A stretch of 64,000 nucleotides of DNA, from NCBI GenBank assembly GCA_017308595.1, contig JAFKER010000005.1, forward strand, positions 940,950-1,004,949. Direction: 5' to 3'. The stretch comes from Afipia sp. Its GTDB lineage: Bacteria > Pseudomonadota > Alphaproteobacteria > Rhizobiales > Xanthobacteraceae. Made by a program: the position numbers and the translations under genes. Shown here piece by piece: positions 35,106-43,004 of the stretch (position 1 is its first letter; every line of letters begins with the position of its first letter). The notes under the pieces are model-generated. The model ran no database searches. It was not told where the DNA came from and saw only the letters and a program-made list of their open reading frames with translations.

Positions 35106-35900
35106 ATGCCTCGCTTTGCCGCCAATCTCAGCATGATGTTCAACGAGGTGCCGTTCCTCGACCGTTTTGAAGCGGCCGCCAATGCCGGATTCGATGCGGT
35201 GGAATTTCTGTTTCCTTACGAGCACTCGCCTGAAGAGGTTGGCAGCAGGCTTCATGGCAACGGATTGACGCAGGCGTTGTTCAATCTCTTTCCCGGCGAC
35301 TGGAATAAGGGCGAACGCGGGTTTGCTGCGCTGCCGGAGCGATTTGCCGATGTGCAGGCGTCCGTTCGGCAGGCACTGCCTTACGCGAAAGCCACCGGCG
35401 TCAAGCGGTTACATCTGATGGCGGGTATTGCGGATCGTCACGACCCCAGGGCCGTCGATTCATTCTGCCGTTCGGTGGTTTGGACTGCGGAGGCACTCGC
35501 CCGCGAAAATATCGACCTCATGCTTGAGCCGATCAATCCGCGTGACGTGCCGGGCTATTTTCTCAACGATTTCGATTTTACAGCAGGCGTGATTGGCGAT
35601 TTGAATATCCCGAATTTGAAGATGCAGTTTGATATCTATCACCGGCAGATCATTCACGGCGATGTCACGGTCGCCTTACGAAAGATGATGCCTATAATCG
35701 GGCACATCCAGATCGCCAGCGTGCCGTCGCGTCATGAACCTGCAAGTGAGGAGTTGCACTATCCATTCCTGTTCGAAGAACTGGATCGTCTTGGTTATAG
35801 CGGTTTCGTTGGTTGCGAGTACCGGCCAAAGGCAATGACGGCGGACGGCCTCGGCTGGTTCGCGCCCTATGCAAGGACAAACGGCGAGGTGCGCGCGTGA
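35106..35900 (+). CDS. otnI: 2-oxo-tetronate isomerase (hydroxypyruvate isomerase family)
   Basis: This 264-residue TIM-barrel protein of the Hyi/OtnI family starts MPRFAANLSMMFNEVPFLDRF. Metal-binding Glu/Asp/His residues lie in LMLEPINPRDVPGYF, MQFDIYHRQI, HIQIASVPSRHEP and GCEYRPK. It would interconvert 2-oxo- and 3-oxo-tetronate. It overlaps otnK as GTGA. Hydroxypyruvate isomerase activity is an alternative that the gene context makes less likely. Confidence 0.87.
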   Translation: MPRFAANLSMMFNEVPFLDRFEAAANAGFDAVEFLFPYEHSPEEVGSRLHGNGLTQALFNLFPGDWNKGERGFAALPERFADVQASVRQALPYAKATGVKRLHLMAGIADRHDPRAVDSFCRSVVWTAEALARENIDLMLEPINPRDVPGYFLNDFDFTAGVIGDLNIPNLKMQFDIYHRQIIHGDVTVALRKMMPIIGHIQIASVPSRHEPASEELHYPFLFEELDRLGYSGFVGCEYRPKAMTADGLGWFAPYARTNGEVRA

Positions 35901-37171
35901 CGCTGGCGCTGGGCTGCATCGCGGACGACTACACCGGGGCATCTGATCTCGCCAACATGCTGACACGCTGCGGCCTGCGTACCGTGCAAACGATAGGCGT
36001 GCCGGATGACGCGTTAAAGCTTCAGGATGTGGACGCAGTGGTGGTTTCGCTGAAAAGCCGCTCCATCGAGGCTTCCAAAGCTGTGGCCCGGTCGCGCGAG
36101 GCGGACAAGTGGCTGCGTGCGCGAGGTGCATCGCATGTTCTGTTCAAGATTTGCTCCACCTTCGATTCAACGGACGCCGGCAACATTGGTCCGGTGACGG
36201 ATGCGCTGCGCGCGGATTCCGGCGATGCGATGGTGCTGGTGACGCCCGCGTTCCCCGGCACCGGCCGCACGGTCTATCAGGGTAATCTGTTTGTCGGGAG
36301 CGTGCCGTTGAACGAAAGCCTGCTGAAGGATCATCCGCTCAATCCGATGCAAGATTCCAATCTGGTGCGCGTGCTTGCGCGGCAGAGCGGATCAAAAGTC
36401 GGCCTGGTAGACCTTGCAACGGTCGGGAAAGGCCCGGACGCCATCCGCGCGCGGCTTACGGAGCTTGCAAAGCAGGGGATCGGCGCGGCCATTATTGACT
36501 CAGTATTTGATCCCGAACTTGAAACCATAGGCGAGGTCGCGCTCGGCCATCGTCTCTCCGTCGGCGCTTCTGGCATGGGGTATGGTCTCGCACGCGGTCT
36601 CATTGCTTCGGGCCGCGTCAAAGCCGCGTCGGCAGTCAGCGGCGAGAGAGCTATCGGTGGACCGGTGGCGTGTCTCGCCGGAAGCTGTTCGCAGGCAACG
36701 CTGTCCCAGATCGCGCAGGCCGAGAAATCCATGCCGGTCCTGCATCTCGATCCTGAAAAGATATTGGGCAGCGGAGATGAAGTCGAACGTGCTCTCGGCT
36801 GGGCACACGAGTACTTTGCCAAGGGGCCGGTGCTGATTGCCAGCAGTTCGACGCCGGATCAGGTCGCCGCGCTCCAGGCTAAATATGGCCGCGATGCTGC
36901 GGGTCACGCCATCGAACAGACTATGGCGGCGATTAGCGAAGGGCTTGTGGCTAGCGGCGTGCGCCGGCTGGTCGTCGCAGGCGGAGAAACGTCGGGTGCC
37001 GTGGTCGATCGGCTCGGTATACCGGCGTTTCTGGTCGGACCGGAAATCGCCGCTGGCGTTCCGGTCCTGCGCTGTGTTGGCTGGAGCAAGGGCGACGCGG
37101 TGTTGGCGTTGAAATCCGGAAATTTCGGTGGCCCGGATTTCTTCAATGACGCCATTCGCCTGATGCCTTGA
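35897..37171 (+). CDS. otnK: 3-oxo-tetronate kinase (DUF1537 family)
   Basis: From GTG 35897, overlapping the otnI stop, the protein has 424 residues. The family N-terminus GCIADDYTGASDLA binds sugar acid, and the C-terminal GGETSGAV segment belongs to the nucleotide-binding domain. OtnK phosphorylates 3-oxo-tetronate for the aldolase-type decarboxylase OtnC encoded divergently. It converges with the cyanase gene, with one base between the stops. Confidence 0.88.
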   Translation: MTLALGCIADDYTGASDLANMLTRCGLRTVQTIGVPDDALKLQDVDAVVVSLKSRSIEASKAVARSREADKWLRARGASHVLFKICSTFDSTDAGNIGPVTDALRADSGDAMVLVTPAFPGTGRTVYQGNLFVGSVPLNESLLKDHPLNPMQDSNLVRVLARQSGSKVGLVDLATVGKGPDAIRARLTELAKQGIGAAIIDSVFDPELETIGEVALGHRLSVGASGMGYGLARGLIASGRVKAASAVSGERAIGGPVACLAGSCSQATLSQIAQAEKSMPVLHLDPEKILGSGDEVERALGWAHEYFAKGPVLIASSSTPDQVAALQAKYGRDAAGHAIEQTMAAISEGLVASGVRRLVVAGGETSGAVVDRLGIPAFLVGPEIAAGVPVLRCVGWSKGDAVLALKSGNFGGPDFFNDAIRLMP

Positions 37172-37172
37172 G

Positions 37173-37661
37173 TCAGCTTTCCTTGAAGCCGTATTCCTGG
37201 TGGTTACCGCTTGCACCGTAGTATTTGTAAGGCAGAAACTTGCCCGACATGGTGATCTGCACACGGTCACCCTTCGGATTCGCCAGACGCTCCATGACCA
37301 TGTCGAAATCGATCGCCGACATGATGCCGTCGCCGAATTCTTCCTCGATCAGGGCTTTCCACGCCGGCCCATTGACCATCACGAGTTCATAGAGGCGATA
37401 GATCAGGGGATCGGTCGGCGGCATTTGAATGCCTTCGCCGCGCATTGGAACCTCGTTGATCATTGCCTGTTCGACTTTGGAGAGGCCGAACAGCTTTGCG
37501 GCGTTTTCCGCTTGCGGCTTGGTCAATTTCATTTGCCCGAGGATCGCGCCAACGATCAGAACTTCGGAATGCCCTCCGATCTGTTCGCAGATGTGCTTCC
37601 AGGTCCAGCCTTTCTCGCGCTTGATGTCGAGCAGCTTTTCGGTGAGATCGGATCGCTTCAT
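37173..37661 (-). CDS. cynS: Cyanase (cyanate hydratase)
   Basis: This 162-residue protein decomposes cyanate with bicarbonate to ammonia and carbon dioxide. The catalytic residues are in place: Arg89, Glu92 and Ser115 here, with the same spacing as Arg96/Glu99/Ser122 of the E. coli enzyme. The N-terminal helix-turn-helix-like domain and the signature YRLYELVMVNGP are typical. It is the last gene of the transporter-cyanase operon, 26 bp behind the ATPase gene. Confidence 0.95.
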   Translation of the reverse strand: MKRSDLTEKLLDIKREKGWTWKHICEQIGGHSEVLIVGAILGQMKLTKPQAENAAKLFGLSKVEQAMINEVPMRGEGIQMPPTDPLIYRLYELVMVNGPAWKALIEEEFGDGIMSAIDFDMVMERLANPKGDRVQITMSGKFLPYKYYGASGNHQEYGFKES

Positions 37662-37687
37662 TTCAGTTCTCCAGTTTAAGAAAATGG

Positions 37688-38602
37688 TCAGGCGGCGCTG
37701 ATCTGGCCCGCGAGAGATTTGTCGGCGGAATTGTTTGTGGTGACGATCGCTGGCTCGGTGAAGCCGGGGCGCACGATGGGCACGTTGCGTGGATCGTGGT
37801 TCTTGTTGGTCTCGGTGAATGTCTTGCTGCGCGTCACCAGAAAGTCGATGATGTGATTGCGCAAGGCGTAGTATTGCGGGTGCCGGTGCAAATCGATGCG
37901 GCCGCGATCCTTAGGCAGTGGATTTTCCAGAACCTCCGCCAGCACCGCGCCGGGGCCGTTGGTCATCAGGAAAATCTTGTCGGCGAGATAGATCGCTTCA
38001 TCCACGTCATGCGTGATCATGAAAGCTGTCTGTCCGGTCTCCAGACAGATGCGGCGCACTTCGTCCTGCAGCGTGCCGCGCGTCAAAGCATCCAGCGCGG
38101 AGAACGGCTCGTCCATGAGCATGATCTTTGGCGTGATCGACAGCGCGCGGGCGATGCCGACACGCTGTTTCATGCCGCCCGACAGTTCTGACGGACGCTT
38201 GTGCTCCGAACCCGTGAGGCCAACGATATCGATGAATTTCTGCGCGTGCGCTCGAACCCGTGCCTTGTCCCATTTCTTCCACTTCGACGAGACGGCGTAG
38301 GCAACATTGCCCATCACGGTGCGCCATGGCAGCAAGGCGTGGCTCTGGAAGATCACGGCGCGATCGAGGCTCGTGCCTTCAATGGCCTGACCATCGACGA
38401 TCACCGCGCCTTCGCTCGGTTCGTCCAAGCCTGCGAGAATGTTCAATACTGTCGTCTTGCCGCAGCCGGAATGACCGATGACGCAACCGAACTCGCCGCG
38501 CGGCATCGAGAGCCATAAGTCCTCGAAAATGGTCGTGGCGTTGCCATTTTGCGCGGGATAGCGCTTTGCGATGCCTTCGATTGAGATGAATTTGTCGGTC
38601 AT
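37688..38602 (-). CDS. cynD: Nitrate/cyanate-type ABC transporter ATP-binding protein
   Basis: An ATPase of 304 residues from ATG 38602 with Walker A GHSGCGKTT, signature LSGGMKQRVGIARAL and Walker B IMLMDEPFSALDA. It belongs to the NrtD/CmpD/SsuB group. The C-terminal 50 residues past the ABC fold are poorly conserved. Its place before cynS and behind an NrtB-type permease suggests cyanate import; nitrate transport remains possible. Confidence 0.87.
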   Translation of the reverse strand: MTDKFISIEGIAKRYPAQNGNATTIFEDLWLSMPRGEFGCVIGHSGCGKTTVLNILAGLDEPSEGAVIVDGQAIEGTSLDRAVIFQSHALLPWRTVMGNVAYAVSSKWKKWDKARVRAHAQKFIDIVGLTGSEHKRPSELSGGMKQRVGIARALSITPKIMLMDEPFSALDALTRGTLQDEVRRICLETGQTAFMITHDVDEAIYLADKIFLMTNGPGAVLAEVLENPLPKDRGRIDLHRHPQYYALRNHIIDFLVTRSKTFTETNKNHDPRNVPIVRPGFTEPAIVTTNNSADKSLAGQISAA

Positions 38603-38606
38603 CGCG

Positions 38607-39446
38607 TTACTCCGGGAAGGTAACCATGCGCGTGAACCGCGCAAGGATCTGATCGAGAATCATGCCGACAAGGCCAATAACGAAGATGGCAATGATCACG
38701 TTGGTGATCGACAGGTTGTTCCACTCGTTCCAGACGAAGTAACCGATCCCGGTTCCGCCGACGAGCATTTCGGCTGCGACGATCACCAGCCATGCGATAC
38801 CGATCGAGATGCGCATGCCCGTTAAAATGGTCGGAGCGGCGGCCGGCAGAATGACCGTGAATGCGCGGCGGATATTTCCGACCTCAAGGGTCCGAGCGAC
38901 GTTGATCCATTCCTTGCGGACAGCCGAGACGCCGAATGCGGTATTCATCAGCATCGGCCAGACCGAGCAGATGAAGATCACGAAGATCGCCGAAAGGCCG
39001 GAGTCCTTGATCGTGTAAAGCGCCAGTGGCATCCACGCGAGCGGTGAAATGGGTTTCAGGATTTGGATAAAAGGATCGAGCGCCCTGCTGAGCAGCGGTG
39101 ACATGCCGATGAGAAATCCAAGGGGGATGGCGACGGCAACCGCCAGCAGATAGCCAATCGCCACACGACCGATCGAATAGGCGAGCTGTATGCCGAGGCC
39201 CTTGTCGTTGGGCCCGTTGTCATAGAACGGGCGCTTGACGTGATCCCAGAGTTTGGCTCCGACCTCAAGCGGACCAGGCATTGCTGACTTGCCCTGTGTG
39301 GCGTTGAGACCCATCAGCTTGGCGTATTCCGGGTCCATATTTGCGACGGCGGATGTACTGCGCGTGGCGATGTGCCACGCGCTGATGAAAGCAACGAAAA
39401 TCAGGATTGAGACGATCGCTGCTCGAAGAGGAAGGGACGATGACAT
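38607..39446 (-). CDS. cynB: Nitrate/cyanate-type ABC transporter permease
   Basis: The 279-residue inner-membrane permease of the NrtB/SsuC class has about six membrane spans. The ATPase-contact loop is VARTLEVGNIRRAFTVILPAAAP, and LKPISPLAWMPLALYTIKDSG is the family core. It overlaps the binding-protein gene by one base and the ATPase gene follows 4 bp after it. Confidence 0.88.
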   Translation of the reverse strand: MSSSLPLRAAIVSILIFVAFISAWHIATRSTSAVANMDPEYAKLMGLNATQGKSAMPGPLEVGAKLWDHVKRPFYDNGPNDKGLGIQLAYSIGRVAIGYLLAVAVAIPLGFLIGMSPLLSRALDPFIQILKPISPLAWMPLALYTIKDSGLSAIFVIFICSVWPMLMNTAFGVSAVRKEWINVARTLEVGNIRRAFTVILPAAAPTILTGMRISIGIAWLVIVAAEMLVGGTGIGYFVWNEWNNLSITNVIIAIFVIGLVGMILDQILARFTRMVTFPE

Positions 39447-40828
39447 CAGCTTGCCTTCTTGATCTTGAAGCTGGCGAGATAGTCCTCCGGCTTGGCGGGA
39501 TCGAAGGTCTTCCCCATGACCGAAAAGCTCTTGGTGGTTGTGGTTGGCGGCGTCAGGCCGACGTCTTTCATGAGCTTGGCGGTGTCAGTCGCGAGATACA
39601 CTTGTTCGGCAACGGCCTTGTAATCCACGTCGCCCTTGATCTGACCCCAGCGCTTCATTTGAGTCATGATCCAGACAGCAAACGACTGCCAGGGGAATGG
39701 ATCGAAGTCGAGACGGTTCGGCTGTTTGACGATATTGCCGAGACCGTCGGCGAACGTGCCGGTCAGAATTTGTTCGAGAACGATCTGTGGCTGATTGATG
39801 TAGTTGGCAGGCGAGATTGCCTCGGCGATCTGCTTGCGGTTTTCCGCCTTATGCGCGAATGCCGTCGCATCGATGATCGACTTGAGCAGTGCCGCATAGG
39901 TGTTCGGCATCGTGGTGACGAACTCCTTCGATGCGGCGAAAGCGCAGCACGGATGTCCTTCCCAGATGTCCTTGGTCAGGATGTGAATAAAGCCGACATT
40001 GTCGTAAACGGCGCGCTGGTTCATCGGATCGGGGCCGAGGAAGCCGTCGATGTTGTCGGCGCGCAGGTTTGCGACCATTTCAGGCGGCGGGACGGCGCGA
40101 ATCTGCACATCGGTGTCGGGATCGATGCCATGCTCCGCGAGGTAGTAGCGCAGCAGGTAATTGTGCATCGAGTAGTCGAAGGGAACGGCGAACTTGAAGC
40201 CCTTCCAGTCCTTCGGGTTGCGCTTGTCCTTGTGCTTGAGCGCCAGTGTGATTGCCTGCCCGTTGATGTTCTCTACGGCGGGCATGGTGTAAGGCACCGG
40301 GTTCGAACCCGCGCCGAGCGTTAGCGCCAAAGGCATTGGCGAAAGCATGTGCGCGGCGTCGTATTCCTTGTTGACCGTCTTGTCGCGAATAACCGCCCAG
40401 CCGGCGGTCTTGATGACTTCGACGTTGAGTCCGTTCTTGGCGTAGAAGCCCATCGGCGCGGCCATAATGATCGGCGTCGCGCAGGTGATCGGAATGAAGC
40501 CGACCTTGAGGTCTTTCTTTTCCAGTGGCGCGCCCTGCGCGAATACTTCGGTCGCTGTCTTCAGGGGAAAGAACTGCGAGACTGCGGCGACGGCAGTCGC
40601 CGCACCAACCGATTTTAAGAACGTGCGCCGTGCGACATCCAGCGGGAACATCGCCCGCATTACGGCGGATGCGACGACGCCTTCATAACGCTGCTCGTCG
40701 CTCTGGGAGCCAACGGTCTGAAGCTGAAGCGCGGCGTCGTGTTCGGCATCGCTCGCGTGCTGGCCGCATGAGCAGCCGAAAGAGGAGAGGCGGCGGTTCG
40801 GGTCGAATGGATTGTCGAAGGTGGACAT
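39446..40828 (-). CDS. cynA: Nitrate/cyanate-type ABC transporter substrate-binding protein with Tat signal
   Basis: From ATG 40828 (GGAGG upstream) the protein has 460 residues. A Tat motif ARRTFLK (residues 66-72) and hydrophobic stretch follow an unusual N-terminal part of about 65 residues with FGCSCGQH (Cys19, Cys21) and a further histidine at 30. The mature region, KVGFIPITCATPIIMAAPMGFY, matches the NrtA/CynA binding-protein family. It would bind cyanate or a related anion in the periplasm. It is the first gene of the operon and lies behind a consensus sigma-54 promoter. Confidence 0.85.
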   Translation of the reverse strand: MSTFDNPFDPNRRLSSFGCSCGQHASDAEHDAALQLQTVGSQSDEQRYEGVVASAVMRAMFPLDVARRTFLKSVGAATAVAAVSQFFPLKTATEVFAQGAPLEKKDLKVGFIPITCATPIIMAAPMGFYAKNGLNVEVIKTAGWAVIRDKTVNKEYDAAHMLSPMPLALTLGAGSNPVPYTMPAVENINGQAITLALKHKDKRNPKDWKGFKFAVPFDYSMHNYLLRYYLAEHGIDPDTDVQIRAVPPPEMVANLRADNIDGFLGPDPMNQRAVYDNVGFIHILTKDIWEGHPCCAFAASKEFVTTMPNTYAALLKSIIDATAFAHKAENRKQIAEAISPANYINQPQIVLEQILTGTFADGLGNIVKQPNRLDFDPFPWQSFAVWIMTQMKRWGQIKGDVDYKAVAEQVYLATDTAKLMKDVGLTPPTTTTKSFSVMGKTFDPAKPEDYLASFKIKKAS

Positions 40829-40860
40829 GGAAGCCTCCAGCATGAGTTTCCATTCACTCA

Positions 40861-40875
40861 GCAAGGGGCGTGCCA
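40861..40875 (-). promoter_or_regulatory. Sigma-54 promoter of the cyanate operon
   Basis: Read on the minus strand, TGGCACG-CCCC-TTGCT matches the -24/-12 consensus (TGGCACG-N4-TTGCW) at every defined base. Transcription would start near 40849, giving a 5' leader of about 21 nt with the GGAGG of the binding-protein gene. The divergent gene encodes a sigma-54 activator, which fits. Confidence 0.85.
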
Positions 40876-40930
40876 AAGCGATTTATTCTGACTTATCAAT
40901 ATCCCCTTGCGCCGCTGGTAATATTGTCTG

Positions 40931-40975
40931 TTACGAGAATTCGTGATATACGATTATTCGTAATTGAACTACGAG
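40931..40975. promoter_or_regulatory. Candidate upstream activator sites (TCGT/ACGA inverted repeats)
   Basis: ACGA and TCGT words alternate at 40933, 40941, 40950, 40958 and 40971, making inverted repeats such as TCGTGATATACGA (40941-40953). They lie about 82-126 bp upstream of the predicted sigma-54 start, where enhancer-binding proteins usually bind, and between the activator gene and its likely target. Confidence 0.55.
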
Positions 40976-40992
40976 ATTCCGTAGGATTGCAT

Positions 40993-42921
40993 ATGGATAA
41001 TTCGCCTTCCGCTGTTGCTGCGAGAGAAGCCGACTTGTGGAGTGCGGCATTCGATTTCTCGGCCGAACCGCTGTTGCTGCTGGACCCCCATGGGGATCGC
41101 ATCATCGATGGGAACCGGGCGGCCTGTGCGCTGCTTGGTTATGATCGCGCGTTGCTGCGGGAAATGAAGATCACCGCCCTTCATTCAGGGCAGGTGCCGG
41201 CGCTGATCGTTTTCACGCAGGCAATCATGGACAAGGGCTCGTTCTGGACCACGTCGCTCACCCCGCGCCATGCGGCGGGAAATGAGTTGCGGCTGGAGTA
41301 TTCGGGCTCCCTGATTCCGCAGGACGGTGCTCCGCTGGTCTTGCTGGCGATGAACGACCTCGAGCAGCGGCGTCGGCGGATGGTGGACGTCACCGCGGAA
41401 GACCATATGCGCGGCGGCATCGCCGCCTGGCAGCGGGTCGAGCGCGTTTTCCGCGATATTGAGCGCGAGAACCAGTTGATCCTGCGCGCGGCGGGCGAGG
41501 GAATTTACGGAGTCAATGCTGAAGGCAAGACCACGTTTGTCAATCCGGTCGCGGAGCGGATTCTCGGCTGGTCCGCCGAAGAACTGGTCGGCACGGATAT
41601 TCATTCCACTGTGCACCACACTCACCACGACGGGCGGCATTATCCGCATACGGACTGTCCCATCTATGCAGCTTTCCGCGACGGTGCCGTGCATCAGGTC
41701 AATGATGAAGTGTTCTGGCGAAAGGACGGTACGCCCGTCTGGGTCGAGTACACCTCGACGCCGATCCGCGATCGTGGGGTTGTGGTCGGCGCGGTGATCG
41801 TATTCCGCGACGTCAGCCAGCGCCGCGAGGCTGACGAAAAACTGCGCGCAGCGCTCGCCGAGGTCGATCAACTGCGTGAGCGGCTCGAGCAGGAAAACGC
41901 CTATTTGCAGGAGGAAATTCGCACCGAAACCAATCCACGCGGCATCATCGGCCGCACAGCCGCTGTGCAGAAAACGTTGCGGCAGGTGGGTCTCGTCGCG
42001 CCGACTGATGCGACCGTCATGATCACTGGTGAATCCGGCACCGGTAAGGAACTGATTGCGCGCGCCATTCACGAAGCGAGCAGCCGCAGCGATCGTCCCC
42101 TGATCCGCGTCAACTGCGCGGCCATTCCGCGTGAACTGTTTGAGAGCGAGTTCTTCGGTCACGTCAAGGGTGCGTTCACCGGAGCGCTGCGTGATCGCAT
42201 CGGGCGATTTGAACTCGCTGACGGTGGCACCCTGTTTCTCGATGAGGTCGGGGAAATTCCATTCGAACTTCAAGGCAAGTTGTTACGTGTGCTGCAAGAG
42301 GGACATTTCGAGCGTGTAGGCGAGGAACGCACGCGCGCCGTGAATGTTCGTGTCATTGCTGCCACCAATCGCGAATTGAAGCAGGAAGTAAAACAAGGGC
42401 GTTTCCGCGAGGATCTTTACTTCCGGCTCAATGTGTTTCCCGTTGAGACCGTGCCGTTGCGAGACCGGCGCGAGGACGTTCCGTTGCTCGCGCAGCATTT
42501 TCTCGCCAGCGAAAGCAAATCGTTCAAATCCGATTTGCGGCTTTCCGAGGGGGATGTACGCCGCCTGATGCAATACGACTGGCCGGGCAATGTCCGCGAA
42601 TTGCAGAATGTGATCGAGCGTGCCGCGATTCTGGCCCAAAATGGGCGGTTACGGATTGATCTACCGATCCAACAGGTTGGAATCGAGCCGTCCACCACGT
42701 CGCGGCGCCCCAAGAACGGTGCGCCGCAGTCCGTCATGACTGATGATGAAATGCGTGAGCATGAACGAAGCAATATCCTGGCGGCCTTGAGGCTGTCTGG
42801 CGGAAAGGTGTTCGGAAACGGTGGAGCAGCGGAACTGTTGGCCGTCAAGCCAACGACTCTGGCCTCGCGGATCAAATCGCTCGGAATTTCGGCACGAAAC
42901 CTCGATTCGCCGACGCGATAG
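40993..42921 (+). CDS. PAS-domain sigma-54-dependent transcriptional activator
   Basis: From ATG 40993 the protein has 642 residues: an N-terminal PAS-like domain (about 14-125), a second PAS domain (about 160-290) with a His/Cys-rich insert HHTHHDG...HTDCPIY, a coiled coil (about 295-325), the AAA+ domain with Walker A GESGTGKE and the sigma-54 contact loop GAFTGA, and a Fis-type helix-turn-helix at the end. The intact GAFTGA makes it a true sigma-54 activator. It is divergent from the cyanate operon, its probable target. The signal sensed is unknown; no receiver domain is present. Confidence 0.92.
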   Translation: MDNSPSAVAAREADLWSAAFDFSAEPLLLLDPHGDRIIDGNRAACALLGYDRALLREMKITALHSGQVPALIVFTQAIMDKGSFWTTSLTPRHAAGNELRLEYSGSLIPQDGAPLVLLAMNDLEQRRRRMVDVTAEDHMRGGIAAWQRVERVFRDIERENQLILRAAGEGIYGVNAEGKTTFVNPVAERILGWSAEELVGTDIHSTVHHTHHDGRHYPHTDCPIYAAFRDGAVHQVNDEVFWRKDGTPVWVEYTSTPIRDRGVVVGAVIVFRDVSQRREADEKLRAALAEVDQLRERLEQENAYLQEEIRTETNPRGIIGRTAAVQKTLRQVGLVAPTDATVMITGESGTGKELIARAIHEASSRSDRPLIRVNCAAIPRELFESEFFGHVKGAFTGALRDRIGRFELADGGTLFLDEVGEIPFELQGKLLRVLQEGHFERVGEERTRAVNVRVIAATNRELKQEVKQGRFREDLYFRLNVFPVETVPLRDRREDVPLLAQHFLASESKSFKSDLRLSEGDVRRLMQYDWPGNVRELQNVIERAAILAQNGRLRIDLPIQQVGIEPSTTSRRPKNGAPQSVMTDDEMREHERSNILAALRLSGGKVFGNGGAAELLAVKPTTLASRIKSLGISARNLDSPTR

Positions 42922-43004
42922 GCAGCCGGTGCCAGTTGTTAGCGCTTGATTGAGGCTTTGCCAGGTGTTCTGCTTAAAAAACGAGCCATTGAGGTTGTCG
43001 CGCA

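Noticed and set aside
41185-42273. 362-codon minus-strand frame opposite the sigma-54 activator
   Set aside because: Antisense to well-conserved PAS and AAA+ domains and shows no recognisable motif.
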